A model generated the notes under the pieces. That model was not told the DNA's origin. It did no database searches and saw nothing but the letters and a program-made list of their open reading frames with translations. From assembly GCA_028286725.1 (NCBI GenBank), contig JAQBQZ010000004.1:1-50056 (forward strand): 50,056 bases of DNA, in the 5' to 3' direction. Positions 14,849 to 22,386 of this stretch are shown piece after piece. The number at the start of each line of letters is the position of its first letter. Positions within the stretch are counted from its first letter, which is position 1. The stretch is from Candidatus Tayloriibacteriota bacterium. GTDB taxonomy: Bacteria; Patescibacteriota; Minisyncoccia; Phycocordibacterales; CAIRYW01. The translations under genes and the position numbers were made by a program.

Positions 14849-15397
14849 ATGTTCAAAAATACACAGATAATCGCAGAAGTAAAAACAGAATCTCCGTTTG
14901 GATTCAAATCTGAAAAAAGCTGGGACGACTTATTTCTTGTTGCAAATGAAATAGGGGATATTATTTCTATTCATACCGACCCTCGATGGGGCGGTTCATT
15001 TGATCTTTTGAAAAAAGCGAGAAGTCTCACTTCAAAACCAATTCTTGCAAAAGGAATTCATGCAACGGATGAAGAAATACAAAGAGCAATTGAGTGCGGT
15101 GCTGATTATGTACTTGTTGTAGGAAGAATTTTTAATATTCATTTAGATAAATGCTTGATAGAGCCCCTTACACTTGCTGAACTCAAAACAATTCCAGATC
15201 ACCTAAAAGTAGTTTGGAACAGTAGAGATCTCAAAAATGGCGGAATAAAAAGTGAAACATTTGAACAAGCAAGACAAATATTTAGAGGCTGGCTCTGTCA
15301 GGCGAGCAATATAAAAAATGTTTCGGATATTAAAGATGGTGCAGATGCAGTATTGGTTGGAGCGAATCTTTTTGAGTTTGCAGAGTCTTTAAAATAA
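14849..15397 (+). CDS. Short TrpC-like (indole-3-glycerol-phosphate synthase fold) protein
   Basis: 182 aa against about 255 in canonical TrpC. Recognisable segments: IIAEVKTESPFGF (Glu and Lys of the active site), ISIHTDPRWGGSFDLLKKAR, PILAKGIHAT, GADYVLVVG, WNSRDLK and the phosphate-binding GADAVLVGANLFE. The segment that is normally A-E-S-G-I with a catalytic Glu reads Q-A-S-N-I, so that Glu is lost, and several barrel strands are shortened. No other trp gene is present. It may bind or convert another phosphorylated ring compound. It starts 5 nt after a tRNA-Ser and is probably released by tRNA 3' processing. Confidence 0.75.
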   Translation: MFKNTQIIAEVKTESPFGFKSEKSWDDLFLVANEIGDIISIHTDPRWGGSFDLLKKARSLTSKPILAKGIHATDEEIQRAIECGADYVLVVGRIFNIHLDKCLIEPLTLAELKTIPDHLKVVWNSRDLKNGGIKSETFEQARQIFRGWLCQASNIKNVSDIKDGADAVLVGANLFEFAESLK

Positions 15398-15426
15398 AAA
15401 AAACGGACTTTCCTTTCAGAAGTCCG
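15398..15426 (-). terminator. Minus-strand terminator with A tract
   Basis: CGGACTT (15404-15410) pairs with AAGTCCG (15420-15426); the preceding plus-strand A tract gives a U run on the minus strand. It supports a real minus-strand gene just upstream. Confidence 0.65.
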
Positions 15427-15450
15427 CCGAGTCATGAGGTTGAGGAGTGC

Positions 15451-15651
15451 TTAGAGAAGCGAATCGTCGGGGTCCGGTCCGTTCTGGTTTGCTGAGATTT
15501 TCGCGAATGCCTTCTTCTTGTCAAAGAAGACCCAAAATGACAGGGTGTGGAGAAGGGTCACTGCTTTGTGACACCATCTGGCGACGTGAATGGGATAAAT
15601 CCCAACTTTCCTCAGTAATTTCCAAAAGAACGAGTTCGTGTAGGTTTTCAT
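15451..15651 (-). CDS. Hypothetical small basic protein
   Basis: 66 aa from the ATG at 15651; an in-frame ATG at 15675 would add eight residues. Not recognised. It is aromatic and basic with a hydrophobic stretch (AVTLLHTLSFWVFF) that could associate with the membrane, then a polar tail ending NGPDPDDSLL. Support comes from context: an extended -10 (TGgTATTCT, 15680-15688) upstream with +1 near 15673, and a hairpin with U run directly downstream on the same strand. A plus-strand ORF overlaps it but has no such signals. Confidence 0.45.
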   Translation of the reverse strand: MKTYTNSFFWKLLRKVGIYPIHVARWCHKAVTLLHTLSFWVFFDKKKAFAKISANQNGPDPDDSLL

Positions 15652-15779
15652 TGGTGAGTGTATATTTATTGCCATACTTAGAATACCATATTATTTCTTA
15701 GAGTCTAGGCTCAGTGTTTATGCACATTGTTTGTTATATTATGTATAATGAATAGAAATTAGGATTAAATTAAATATAT

Positions 15780-16232
15780 ATGCCAATCAAAACTGAGGGT
15801 ACTTCCAACATCGACTCGGACGCTGCGTTCGAGAGTACTCGTCCACGCGCTCCTCGCTCGTTGGAAATAAACGAGATCGCATTTGTAAGCTATTCAGTGA
15901 CAGATGTTCCAAAAGCCAAACATTTTTATGAAGATATATTAGGACTCAAACCAACATCTATTTTCGGTGACGGAGTAGATTTTGCATTCATTGAATACGA
16001 GATCGGTACGCATACTCTTGCAATAGGCAAGGGTGCGACAGATTTTGTTCCTGGAAAGGCTGGCGCGGTCGCAGCGTTTGAGGTAGAGGATTTTGACGAA
16101 GCGGTCAAAGTTCTCAAAGAAAATAGTATTCTATTTGTAAATGAGCCTGCGGATTATCCAACGTGCAACATGGTGACAATTGAAGATCCTGACGGAAATA
16201 GGGTAATGATACATAGACGGAAAAATAAGTAG
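15780..16232 (+). CDS. VOC-superfamily (glyoxalase/dioxygenase-like) protein
   Basis: 150 aa. The VOC fold is shown by IAFVSYSVTDVPKAKHFYEDILGLKP (first beta-alpha-beta unit), AVAAFEVEDFDEAVKVLKENSI and the terminal EDPDGNRVMIHR. The usual metal-ligand Glu after DPDGN is not in its standard place, so metal binding is uncertain. The first 29 residues (poly-charged MPIKTEGTSNIDSD start) are not part of the fold and are encoded by a DNA repeat also found at 19.9-20.0 kb, suggesting that the N-terminus was created by repeat insertion. A TTG at 15861 would begin the protein at the fold itself. Promoter TATAAT at 15744-15749. Confidence 0.82.
   Translation: MPIKTEGTSNIDSDAAFESTRPRAPRSLEINEIAFVSYSVTDVPKAKHFYEDILGLKPTSIFGDGVDFAFIEYEIGTHTLAIGKGATDFVPGKAGAVAAFEVEDFDEAVKVLKENSILFVNEPADYPTCNMVTIEDPDGNRVMIHRRKNK
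15812..15869. repeat. Repeat copy A inside the VOC coding region
   Basis: Positions 15812-15825 (CGACTCGGACGCTG) match 19899-19912 exactly, and 15833-15869 match 19977-20013 with four differences, all transitions. The two copies are read in different frames, so the conservation is at DNA or RNA level, not protein level. Confidence 0.8.
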
Positions 16233-16249
16233 TCAAGATAGTTTTGAAA

Positions 16250-16285
16250 AAAATCCTCATAAACCTAAAGGTTTATGAGGATTTT
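16250..16285 (+). terminator. Intrinsic terminator after the VOC gene
   Basis: AAAATCCTCATAAACC (16250-16265), loop TAAA, then its exact complement ending TTTT at 16285. Confidence 0.85.
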
Positions 16286-16310
16286 GATTGGTGCGCAATT
16301 TTGACCACTA

Positions 16311-16339
16311 TTGACTTTTAACATAAAGTATGCTATCAT
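16311..16339 (+). promoter_or_regulatory. Sigma70-type promoter giving a leaderless surface-protein mRNA
   Basis: TTGACT (16311-16316), 17-nt spacer, TATCAT (16334-16339) preceded by TGc. +1 is predicted at 16346, exactly the A of ATG. Confidence 0.85.
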
Positions 16340-16345
16340 ACACAA

Positions 16346-18892
16346 ATGAATATTAAATCAAAAATCGTAGGTATTAGCGCATTTTTCTTATTTATTACAC
16401 CATTATTCGCATTTGCTGGAACTTCTCAAGCACAGTCGGATTGTACTGTTATTTCAACATATCTTAAGGTTGGTTCGACAGACATTCTTACTTCTGGTGG
16501 AGTGAGTATGCTCCAGAATTTTCTAAAAAATAAAAGTTATTTTTCTCTAACCAGCACGGGATATTTTGGTAATATTACCTTTACATCTGTAAAGAAATTC
16601 CAATTAAATAATGGAATACCTGCAACTGGATTCGTGGGACCTCTGACAATTGCAAAGATAAAATCTATCTCTTGTGTGCCTGGGGTATCAGCTTCTGCAA
16701 TTGCAACTAGTACTCCAACGCAAGCGGCGCTCAGTTCAGGAAATTTTATTGCAACTGATAATGCGGTTTCACAAATACATTATGGAGGCGGTGGAGGTTC
16801 GTCATCTAATTCTGCTCCTATGGTACCTACAAATAATACTGCAACCTCAACAGAGGAAGTATCTACAACTACTTCTGTGACAATTACATCTCCTAATGGT
16901 GGTGAGACATTTACTGCTGGGGATACTATAGTAATAAATTGGAGTGCAAAGAATGTGCCTAATAATTCTTTCTCGTCTTTAAGCCTTATTGATTCAAATA
17001 ATAATCCAGTTAACTACTACATAACTGGTCAAAAATATTTATCAACAACTACAAATTCTTATACTTGGAAAATCCCAACAAATATCATTGCTGGAAAATA
17101 TAAATTAAGAGTTTATTGCGGCATTTACAATCAAGAACCTGGTTGTGGAGGTCAAGAGATGGATGATAGTGATTCAGATTTTACAATCAATGCAACTACA
17201 ACAGAGAATCACACTCCACTAATTACAGCATTCAGTTCTTCTCCAGATGGAGGAGGAGTTACAGATCCTATTACATTTCGTTGGGAAATGTCTGATGAAG
17301 ATGGGGATGCTTTGGGGTGGAAATTTGAAACTTCAGAAGGATCAACAGGAAATCCTTGCCCTAATCCATATCCTAGTGATTCTGTAGTCACTCACACTGA
17401 AAACTTTTTAAACCCAGGAGATCACAATGTGCTCCTTACTGTTGATGACTGTCGAGGTGGAATTGCAACAACTTCAGCTGTTGTTAATGTTTCGACTAAA
17501 AATAACCATGAATTGAGTATACTTAACCCGGTCGGGGGTGAGAATCTTACTCGTGGCAGAACATATTCTATAACTTGGCTTACACAAAATTACAGTAACG
17601 ATGCTCTTGTTGATATTTATCTCGAAAATGCAAACTGGAATGAAAAGACCGTTCTTGCTAACAATATTAAAAATACTGGTATAGCAAACGTGGTTATACC
17701 GCAAAATACACCTATAAATGATCTTTATGGATTTGAGGTGGATGTTAAAGAGGGTGGATTTGTAAGCGGTGATAAAACTGATAATTATATTTCAATCACA
17801 GATGCATCAACAACTCCTTATGTCACAGTCTTATCTCCAAATGGGAATGAGAGCTATAAAGTTGGCGATACTGTGAATATAACTTGGGACACTGATCTTG
17901 CATCAACAACTCAAATGTTTTTGCAGCTTGAAGATACAAGATTTGAAGGTGATATTGCTTCGCATTATTCTCCGATAGCCGGATATTCAACTTCGATTCC
18001 AAATACAGGTTCATATAGTTGGACTATTCCGGAGTCTTTGGGTAATGGATATATGAAACTTAATGGAGGGAATGTATACAATCTTACAATAGCTAATTAT
18101 GGAGATGGCGAGGTATATGATTCAAGTAATAATCTATTCAGCATCGCTACTTCAACAGATGAAGTAATAGATGCAGATTTGACTTCAACGTGCCCTTCAA
18201 TTCGTTTTGATCGAGATTTAACCATTGGTTCAACTGGTAACGATGTTGCAGCACTACAAAACTTCCTCAAAGCTAAAGGGTATTATGCTGCTACTACTGG
18301 TTTTTATGGATCAAATACAGCATCAGCACTTATGGCTTACAAAGTATCTAGAGGTATTACCCCAGTTAATAATTATTTCGGAGTGTTAACTCGCGCTGCG
18401 ATAAATGCAGATTGCGCTACCGTTACGATTGTTACGGATACAAATGCAATTACTGTGGACTCACCTAATGGCAATGAAGAAATCAATCTCGGAGGTGATG
18501 GTTCATTCAGTATTCCTATTTCTTGGACTGCGAATTACTCTACAATATATCCACATGTTTATCTTCTTAACTCATTAGTTCCCAATACCCCTGCTATTGC
18601 ATCAAAGGAGTTGCCTCATGATATAGCAAGTTGGGACGGTGTGATTGATCAAAGCTCTCTTATTGATTCAAATATCATTACTCCAGGAAATTATTATGTC
18701 GAGGTTTGCGACCAGGGGACAGACATAATTAGTCCAGTATGCGATATTAGTGATAGTTATTTTACTCTCGTAACTATTCAACCGACTTCAGATGTGGCTC
18801 CTATGACAAACGATTCAACAACAGAAAGTATTACTTTGTCAGATTCAGAAAATGAATCGACTACTACGGCTGAAACAATTGTAACTGAATAA
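16346..18892 (+). CDS. Large secreted surface protein with two peptidoglycan-binding domains and Ig-like domains
   Basis: 848 aa. Signal peptide (about 1-30, ending AFAG). A first PG-binding-1 domain (about 35-112: LQNFLKNKSYFSLTSTGYFG, GFVGPLTIAKI), repeated Ig-like domains opening with the S-P-N-G-G-E / S-P-N-G-N-E motif (about 176, 390, 492 and 710), a PKD-like domain (about 290-380) with a Cys pair, and a second PG-binding domain (about 615-690: DVAALQNFLKAKGYYAATTGFYG). Linkers are Ser/Thr-rich. It is probably displayed on or tethered to the cell wall through both PG-binding domains and may mediate host or surface contact. It is monocistronic with a consensus promoter and terminator. Confidence 0.88.
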   Translation: MNIKSKIVGISAFFLFITPLFAFAGTSQAQSDCTVISTYLKVGSTDILTSGGVSMLQNFLKNKSYFSLTSTGYFGNITFTSVKKFQLNNGIPATGFVGPLTIAKIKSISCVPGVSASAIATSTPTQAALSSGNFIATDNAVSQIHYGGGGGSSSNSAPMVPTNNTATSTEEVSTTTSVTITSPNGGETFTAGDTIVINWSAKNVPNNSFSSLSLIDSNNNPVNYYITGQKYLSTTTNSYTWKIPTNIIAGKYKLRVYCGIYNQEPGCGGQEMDDSDSDFTINATTTENHTPLITAFSSSPDGGGVTDPITFRWEMSDEDGDALGWKFETSEGSTGNPCPNPYPSDSVVTHTENFLNPGDHNVLLTVDDCRGGIATTSAVVNVSTKNNHELSILNPVGGENLTRGRTYSITWLTQNYSNDALVDIYLENANWNEKTVLANNIKNTGIANVVIPQNTPINDLYGFEVDVKEGGFVSGDKTDNYISITDASTTPYVTVLSPNGNESYKVGDTVNITWDTDLASTTQMFLQLEDTRFEGDIASHYSPIAGYSTSIPNTGSYSWTIPESLGNGYMKLNGGNVYNLTIANYGDGEVYDSSNNLFSIATSTDEVIDADLTSTCPSIRFDRDLTIGSTGNDVAALQNFLKAKGYYAATTGFYGSNTASALMAYKVSRGITPVNNYFGVLTRAAINADCATVTIVTDTNAITVDSPNGNEEINLGGDGSFSIPISWTANYSTIYPHVYLLNSLVPNTPAIASKELPHDIASWDGVIDQSSLIDSNIITPGNYYVEVCDQGTDIISPVCDISDSYFTLVTIQPTSDVAPMTNDSTTESITLSDSENESTTTAETIVTE

Positions 18893-18902
18893 TACAGCTA
18901 AT

Positions 18903-18939
18903 AAAAACAGCACCGAGGCTACGCCTCGGTGCTGTTTTT
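18903..18939 (+). terminator. Bidirectional terminator between surface protein and glutaredoxin
   Basis: AAAAACAGCACCGAGGC (18903-18919), loop TAC, exact complement ending in TTTTT at 18939; it serves convergent genes on both strands. Confidence 0.92.
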
Positions 18940-19174
18940 AATTTTTATTACTCAAATATTCCTCAACCGCTTTCGCATCTGTGTCTGCGAGTATGAATCC
19001 ATCGATGTCGAGAGTTGGACATTTTGATTGTCCAGATTTATCGATGCATTCTTTCATAAATTCCGGATGAGAAATCATTTCTCGTTCTTCGAATGGGATA
19101 TTTTTTGTTGTAAGTAAGTCTCGTACTTCATCTCCCCAAGGACAACCCGTCTTCGAATAAAAAATTATAGTCAT
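18938..19174 (-). CDS. Glutaredoxin-like protein, monothiol CPWG type
   Basis: 78 aa thioredoxin-fold protein. The active-site motif is TGCPWGDE: the first Cys is kept but the second is Gly, so it is monothiol. The cis-Pro loop reads SKCPTLD with an extra Cys beside the cis-Pro, then FILADTDAKAVEEYL closes the fold. It may reduce or carry glutathione-type disulfides or iron-sulfur clusters; with no partner thiol system visible the electron donor is unknown. It is divergent from msrA, whose product needs a thiol reductant, so a functional link is plausible. Confidence 0.85.
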   Translation of the reverse strand: MTIIFYSKTGCPWGDEVRDLLTTKNIPFEEREMISHPEFMKECIDKSGQSKCPTLDIDGFILADTDAKAVEEYLSNKN

Positions 19175-19198
19175 TGTGATTTTAATTAGCTTTTAGGA

Positions 19199-19204
19199 TA
19201 TAAT
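19199..19204 (+). promoter_or_regulatory. -10 element for msrA
   Basis: TATAAT; +1 predicted at 19211, two bases before the msrA ATG. No clear -35. Confidence 0.55.
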
Positions 19205-19212
19205 TATATCAA

Positions 19213-19746
19213 ATGACAAAACAAACAATAGTGCTCGGTGGAGGATGCTTCTGGTGCACAGAGGCAGTGTTTAAGATGCTTAAAGGAATAACTTCGGTTC
19301 TTCCAGGGTATGCAGGAGGCACAACTCCAAACCCGACTTATGAATCTGTCTGTGGCGGTAATACGGGTCATGCAGAGGTTGTAGAAGTGGAGTATGATGC
19401 TGACATGATCAAGCTCGAAGGTATTCTTACCGTCTTCTTTGGTAGTCATGATCCGACAACGGTGAATAGACAAGGGAATGATGTTGGGACGCAATATAGA
19501 TCCGTCATCTTTTATACAACAGAACTACAGAAGGAGATTTGTGAAAAATTCATTAGCGACATCAATAGTTCAAATGAAATGGGTAAGCCTGTAGCTACTG
19601 AAGTTCAGCCGCTTCAAAAGTTTTTTGTGGCAGAGGATTATCACAAAGACTATTTCGCCAATAATCCAGGGAATCCATACTGTGAAGTTGTCATAAATCC
19701 AAAGCTTGAAAAGGTGGTCGCGAAGTATGCTGAACTACTAAAATAA
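19213..19746 (+). CDS. msrA: Peptide-methionine (S)-S-oxide reductase MsrA
   Basis: 177 aa. The catalytic motif GGGCFWC (residues about 9-15) and downstream GYAGG, GHAEVVEV, FFGSHDPTTVNRQGNDVGTQYRS are diagnostic (quoted in separate parts). MsrA reduces methionine-S-sulfoxide in proteins or free form using thioredoxin- or glutaredoxin-type thiols. Cytosolic, since no signal peptide is present. The last 40 residues hold AEDYHKDYF and NPYCEVVI, where the Cys may be the resolving residue. It is divergent from a glutaredoxin-like gene with a 38-nt gap. Length and all motifs are normal. Confidence 0.97.
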   Translation: MTKQTIVLGGGCFWCTEAVFKMLKGITSVLPGYAGGTTPNPTYESVCGGNTGHAEVVEVEYDADMIKLEGILTVFFGSHDPTTVNRQGNDVGTQYRSVIFYTTELQKEICEKFISDINSSNEMGKPVATEVQPLQKFFVAEDYHKDYFANNPGNPYCEVVINPKLEKVVAKYAELLK

Positions 19747-19841
19747 AGGATCTAGGTAGAGTTCGCTAGGTATTAAATGCAACACTCTCAATGCTCAGGT
19801 TTTTTGCAGGTGTTGTGGAAACATGATCCTATATTCCAACT

Positions 19842-20013
19842 CGACATTGTTTTCTTATGAGCAAAGCGAATTAGAAAACAAGAAGTACTCCTGTAGTGCG
19901 ACTCGGACGCTGTGTACGACTTTATCTTCTTACGAACGAAGTGGGTTAGAAGATAAGAAGTGCTCTTGTGGCGCGTGAGTACTCATCCACGCGCTCCTTG
20001 CTTGTTGAAAATA
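19842..20013 (+). repeat. Structured tandem repeat (two 59-nt units, period 75) plus flanking hairpin
   Basis: Units 19842-19900 and 19917-19975 align without gaps; all but one of about 15 differences are transitions. Each unit contains a 31-nt hairpin (19849-19879 and 19924-19954). Four base pairs change on both sides between copies (for example T-A to C-G at 19851/19877 versus 19926/19952; G-C to A-T at 19849/19879 versus 19924/19954), which is compensatory. After unit 2, GCGCGTG (19971-19977) pairs with CACGCGC (19988-19994). The tail 19977-20013 recurs in the VOC gene. No ORF is supported in 19747-20087. Confidence 0.75.
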
Positions 20014-20087
20014 GCCATACAGGTGCTTGTAATATAGTCGGTTTGGGACCGTCATCTAGTTTGATTAATCCACAATTAACAAATTTT

Positions 20088-20411
20088 ATGATCATTTTTA
20101 TAATTATCGGTATATTACTAGGTGCAGTGGCGGTGATATTTGCTCTCCAAAACACAGTCGCAATTACGGTGACGTTTCTTTTTTGGCAAATACATTCATC
20201 TCTCGCGATCATTCTCATGGTAGCTATTATTTCAGGAATGATAGTTAATCTCTTACTATCGCTTCCCGAGATTGTTAGTGACTATTTTAGCTTTAAGAGT
20301 ATGATTAAGGAAAGAAACAGATTAGAGGCTGAGGTCAAATCAAATCATGCAACGATCGCAGAACTCAATCAAAAAGTTGAAAGTATGGCTCGAGATCTTT
20401 ATAAGCTTTAA
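20088..20411 (+). CDS. LapA-domain (DUF1049-like) membrane protein
   Basis: 107 aa from the ATG at 20088. Two hydrophobic helices (about 1-22 and 34-56) with the LapA-like ALQNTVAITVTFLFW between them, then a cytosolic coiled-coil tail (about 64-105; KERNRLEAEVKSN). The N-terminal GTG extension starting at 19968 would run through the structured repeat and is rejected. LapA-type proteins are small inner-membrane proteins; in other bacteria they are linked to envelope assembly. It probably forms an operon with the next gene (20-nt gap). Role in this organism unknown. Confidence 0.8.
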   Translation: MIIFIIIGILLGAVAVIFALQNTVAITVTFLFWQIHSSLAIILMVAIISGMIVNLLLSLPEIVSDYFSFKSMIKERNRLEAEVKSNHATIAELNQKVESMARDLYKL

Positions 20412-20431
20412 AATAATTCAAATAAAATAAT

Positions 20432-20761
20432 ATGAATCTCACACATTGGATCGTTGGAACAATAGCTATCATTATAAGCGCGTATTTGATTCCTGGAGTA
20501 CAAGTAACATTACTTGGTGCATTCGTTCTCGCTGTGGTTTTGGCGCTTATCAATATATTTATTCGACCACTTATATTTATCCTTACACTTCCAATCAATA
20601 TTCTGACTTTGGGACTTTTCTCATTTGTCATTAATGCATTTCTTATTATGCTTGCATCGGGCATTGTTCCTGGATTCTATGTTGCTTCATTTTGGTCTGC
20701 GTTCTGGTTCTCTATCATACTATCGCTTATCACGACTCTCTTTGGACGAGCTTCCAGATAA
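20432..20761 (+). CDS. Phage-holin-like / Mycobact_4TM-type four-helix membrane protein
   Basis: 109 aa, four hydrophobic helices. The pattern LIPGVQV, ALINIFIRPLIFILTLPINILTLGLFSFVINAFLIMLAS (seen across residues about 20-75) is typical of the Phage_holin_4_2/PF04020 family, which is widespread in bacterial chromosomes with no lysis function shown in most cases. It follows the LapA-like gene by 20 nt and precedes a DUF2914-like gene by 26 nt, making a small membrane-protein cluster. No phage genes are nearby, so a housekeeping envelope role is more likely than lysis. Confidence 0.83.
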   Translation: MNLTHWIVGTIAIIISAYLIPGVQVTLLGAFVLAVVLALINIFIRPLIFILTLPINILTLGLFSFVINAFLIMLASGIVPGFYVASFWSAFWFSIILSLITTLFGRASR

Positions 20762-20787
20762 TCAGTATTTGAGATATTATTAGGTGA

Positions 20788-21900
20788 ATGTTTTTAGACC
20801 GAATAAAAAACCTCCTTCACCCTAAATCAATTGAGACTTGGTACGAAAAGTATGAGGGGCGGATTTCTGCTTTGGCTCTCGTGCTCGGATTCATCTTTGA
20901 TAATATTTTCTTGGGAAGGGTGGATAGTTTGAACGATATGCTCGTTCTCACGACCTATATTGCGATCTCTGGGCTTTGTATAGTCCTCATACATATGAAT
21001 GAGGCAAAGAGACATAACCTCGATAATACTCGAATGCACTTCTGGCTCGCTTTTTGTCTTCAATTCTGTCTTGGGGGAATCTTCAGCGCCTATGTCGTCT
21101 TTTATGTTCGAAGTGCAACACTTGAATCGAGCTGGCCATTTCTTGTACTTCTTGGGATGTATTTTCTTGGTAATGAATATTTTAAGAAATATTATCTGAG
21201 CTTAAGCTTTAGTCTTGGTGTTTATTTCTTCGCGTTACTTTCATATTTTATTCTTGTTGTTCCTACTGTCTTAAAGAGCATCAGTTCTTGGATATTTGTC
21301 TTAAGTACTGTGATAGCAGTCTTTGTATTTGGATTGTTTGTTTGGATCATTAGTCTGTATAAAAAAGAACATATCAAGATCAATAGAAATAGGCGGATCG
21401 CGTATTACATGACCATGCTTGCGCTCATTAACATCTTTTATTTTTTCAATGTTATTCCGCCGCTGCCTCTCATACTCAAAGATGCTGGAGTGTATCATAA
21501 TCTCGTAAGACTTACTGATGGTAGCTATACATTGCAGGCTGAAAATGAGGGTTCTTGGTATAATTTCTTTGATTCAAAACAAGTATTTCATAGAGCGGGG
21601 AATGAGCCGGTATTTGTCTTTTCTTCGGTTTATTCTCCGGTAGACCTTAATCTAAATGTCATACATAATTGGCAAAAATATGACTCTAAGACAGGGAAAT
21701 GGGTGACCGAAAGCAATGTGACCGTTGCAATAAAAGGTGGCAGACAGGGAGGCTACAGACTTTATTCTTTCAAACAGTATATAGATGATGGAATTTGGCG
21801 AGTTAATATTTTAACAGAAAGTAAGAGGCTTATTGGAAGAACTAATTTTGAAGTAGTGACTGTGAGTGATTCTGCAACAACGACAGAAGTCAAAAAATAA
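20788..21900 (+). CDS. Membrane protein with C-terminal DUF2914-like domain
   Basis: 370 aa. Six or seven hydrophobic helices (about residues 25-225) are followed by an extracytoplasmic beta-rich domain of about 110 residues. That domain has VIHNWQKYDSKTGKW, GGRQGGYRLYSFKQYIDDGIWRV and a VNILTESKRLIGRTNFEV end, the pattern of DUF2914 (W-Y/K, R-x-x-S, G-x-W-R-V). The N-terminal half resembles other CPR DUF2914 proteins by memory. A TATTAT at 20775-20780 predicts +1 at 20787, one base before the ATG. Function unknown; probably an envelope sensor or carbohydrate-contact domain. Confidence 0.75.
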   Translation: MFLDRIKNLLHPKSIETWYEKYEGRISALALVLGFIFDNIFLGRVDSLNDMLVLTTYIAISGLCIVLIHMNEAKRHNLDNTRMHFWLAFCLQFCLGGIFSAYVVFYVRSATLESSWPFLVLLGMYFLGNEYFKKYYLSLSFSLGVYFFALLSYFILVVPTVLKSISSWIFVLSTVIAVFVFGLFVWIISLYKKEHIKINRNRRIAYYMTMLALINIFYFFNVIPPLPLILKDAGVYHNLVRLTDGSYTLQAENEGSWYNFFDSKQVFHRAGNEPVFVFSSVYSPVDLNLNVIHNWQKYDSKTGKWVTESNVTVAIKGGRQGGYRLYSFKQYIDDGIWRVNILTESKRLIGRTNFEVVTVSDSATTTEVKK

Positions 21901-21908
21901 TAATGAAT

Positions 21909-21948
21909 AAAAAAATAGCTGAAGCCTACAGGCTTCAGCTATTTTTTT
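21909..21948 (+). terminator. Intrinsic terminator, bidirectional
   Basis: A-tract plus TAGCTGAAGCC to 21926, loop TACA, exact complement and seven Ts to 21948. It separates the convergent DUF2914 gene and the exporter operon. Confidence 0.9.
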
Positions 21949-21954
21949 ATGTTT

Positions 21955-22359
21955 TTACTGTTGTTTATTTCTCTCTTGAATCTCTGACGCTACGACACTT
22001 CCATCTGGATTTGTTTTGCCCGAGATCATAACACTATCTCCAGCTTTAAGGTCAGTTATTAATCCTGGGGCACTCTTTGTTACTGGGGTACTAGTACCGA
22101 TCAAAACTACTTTTGAACTTCCGTCACGAGTCTTGAGTGTAATACTGCCCTCACTTATATCAACAATGTCTCCAGCAGTCATTCCGCCCATTCCACCAGC
22201 GAAGCTTGTACGTCCTCCAGACATTCTTGCACCTGCTTGGAAATTACCAGACCCACCTTTTACATTCGTACTTTCGCCATATTTCATGCCCCCGTAAAAG
22301 AGTATGATTGCGACAACTATTGCGGAAATAATATAAACTGTTTTTTTGTTTTTATTCAT
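21955..22359 (-). CDS. Membrane-anchored DUF5666-like protein, last gene of the exporter operon
   Basis: 134 aa. One N-terminal membrane helix (about 6-24), a Gly/Met-rich linker (GGMGGM), then a small beta-barrel of the DUF5666 type: TAGDIVDISEGSITLKTRDGS, IGTSTPVTK, LKAGDSVMISGKTNPDGSVVASEI (in order). The same domain, with matching ST-p-x-K and GD-x-V-x-x-G-x-N-x-D/N-G positions, is encoded by the gene at 26194 earlier in the operon, so the two are paralogues bracketing the pump. Probably extracytoplasmic and associated with the pump or its substrate. It is separated from the permease gene by a 139-nt inverted-repeat element. Confidence 0.72.
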   Translation of the reverse strand: MNKNKKTVYIISAIVVAIILFYGGMKYGESTNVKGGSGNFQAGARMSGGRTSFAGGMGGMTAGDIVDISEGSITLKTRDGSSKVVLIGTSTPVTKSAPGLITDLKAGDSVMISGKTNPDGSVVASEIQERNKQQ

Positions 22360-22386
22360 TTATTTATAAATTAATTAATAACTTTA

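Noticed and set aside
15447-15701. 84-aa plus-strand ORF opposite the small basic gene
   Set aside because: No promoter or terminator on that strand fits it, whereas the minus strand has both.
19968-20087. GTG start extending the LapA-like protein through the repeat
   Set aside because: The extension is encoded by the structured repeat, read in a frame unlike the VOC copy, and the membrane protein fold begins at ATG 20088.
20432-20761. Prophage lysis module from the holin-like gene
   Set aside because: No phage structural, integrase or endolysin genes are adjacent; the family is common as a chromosomal membrane protein.
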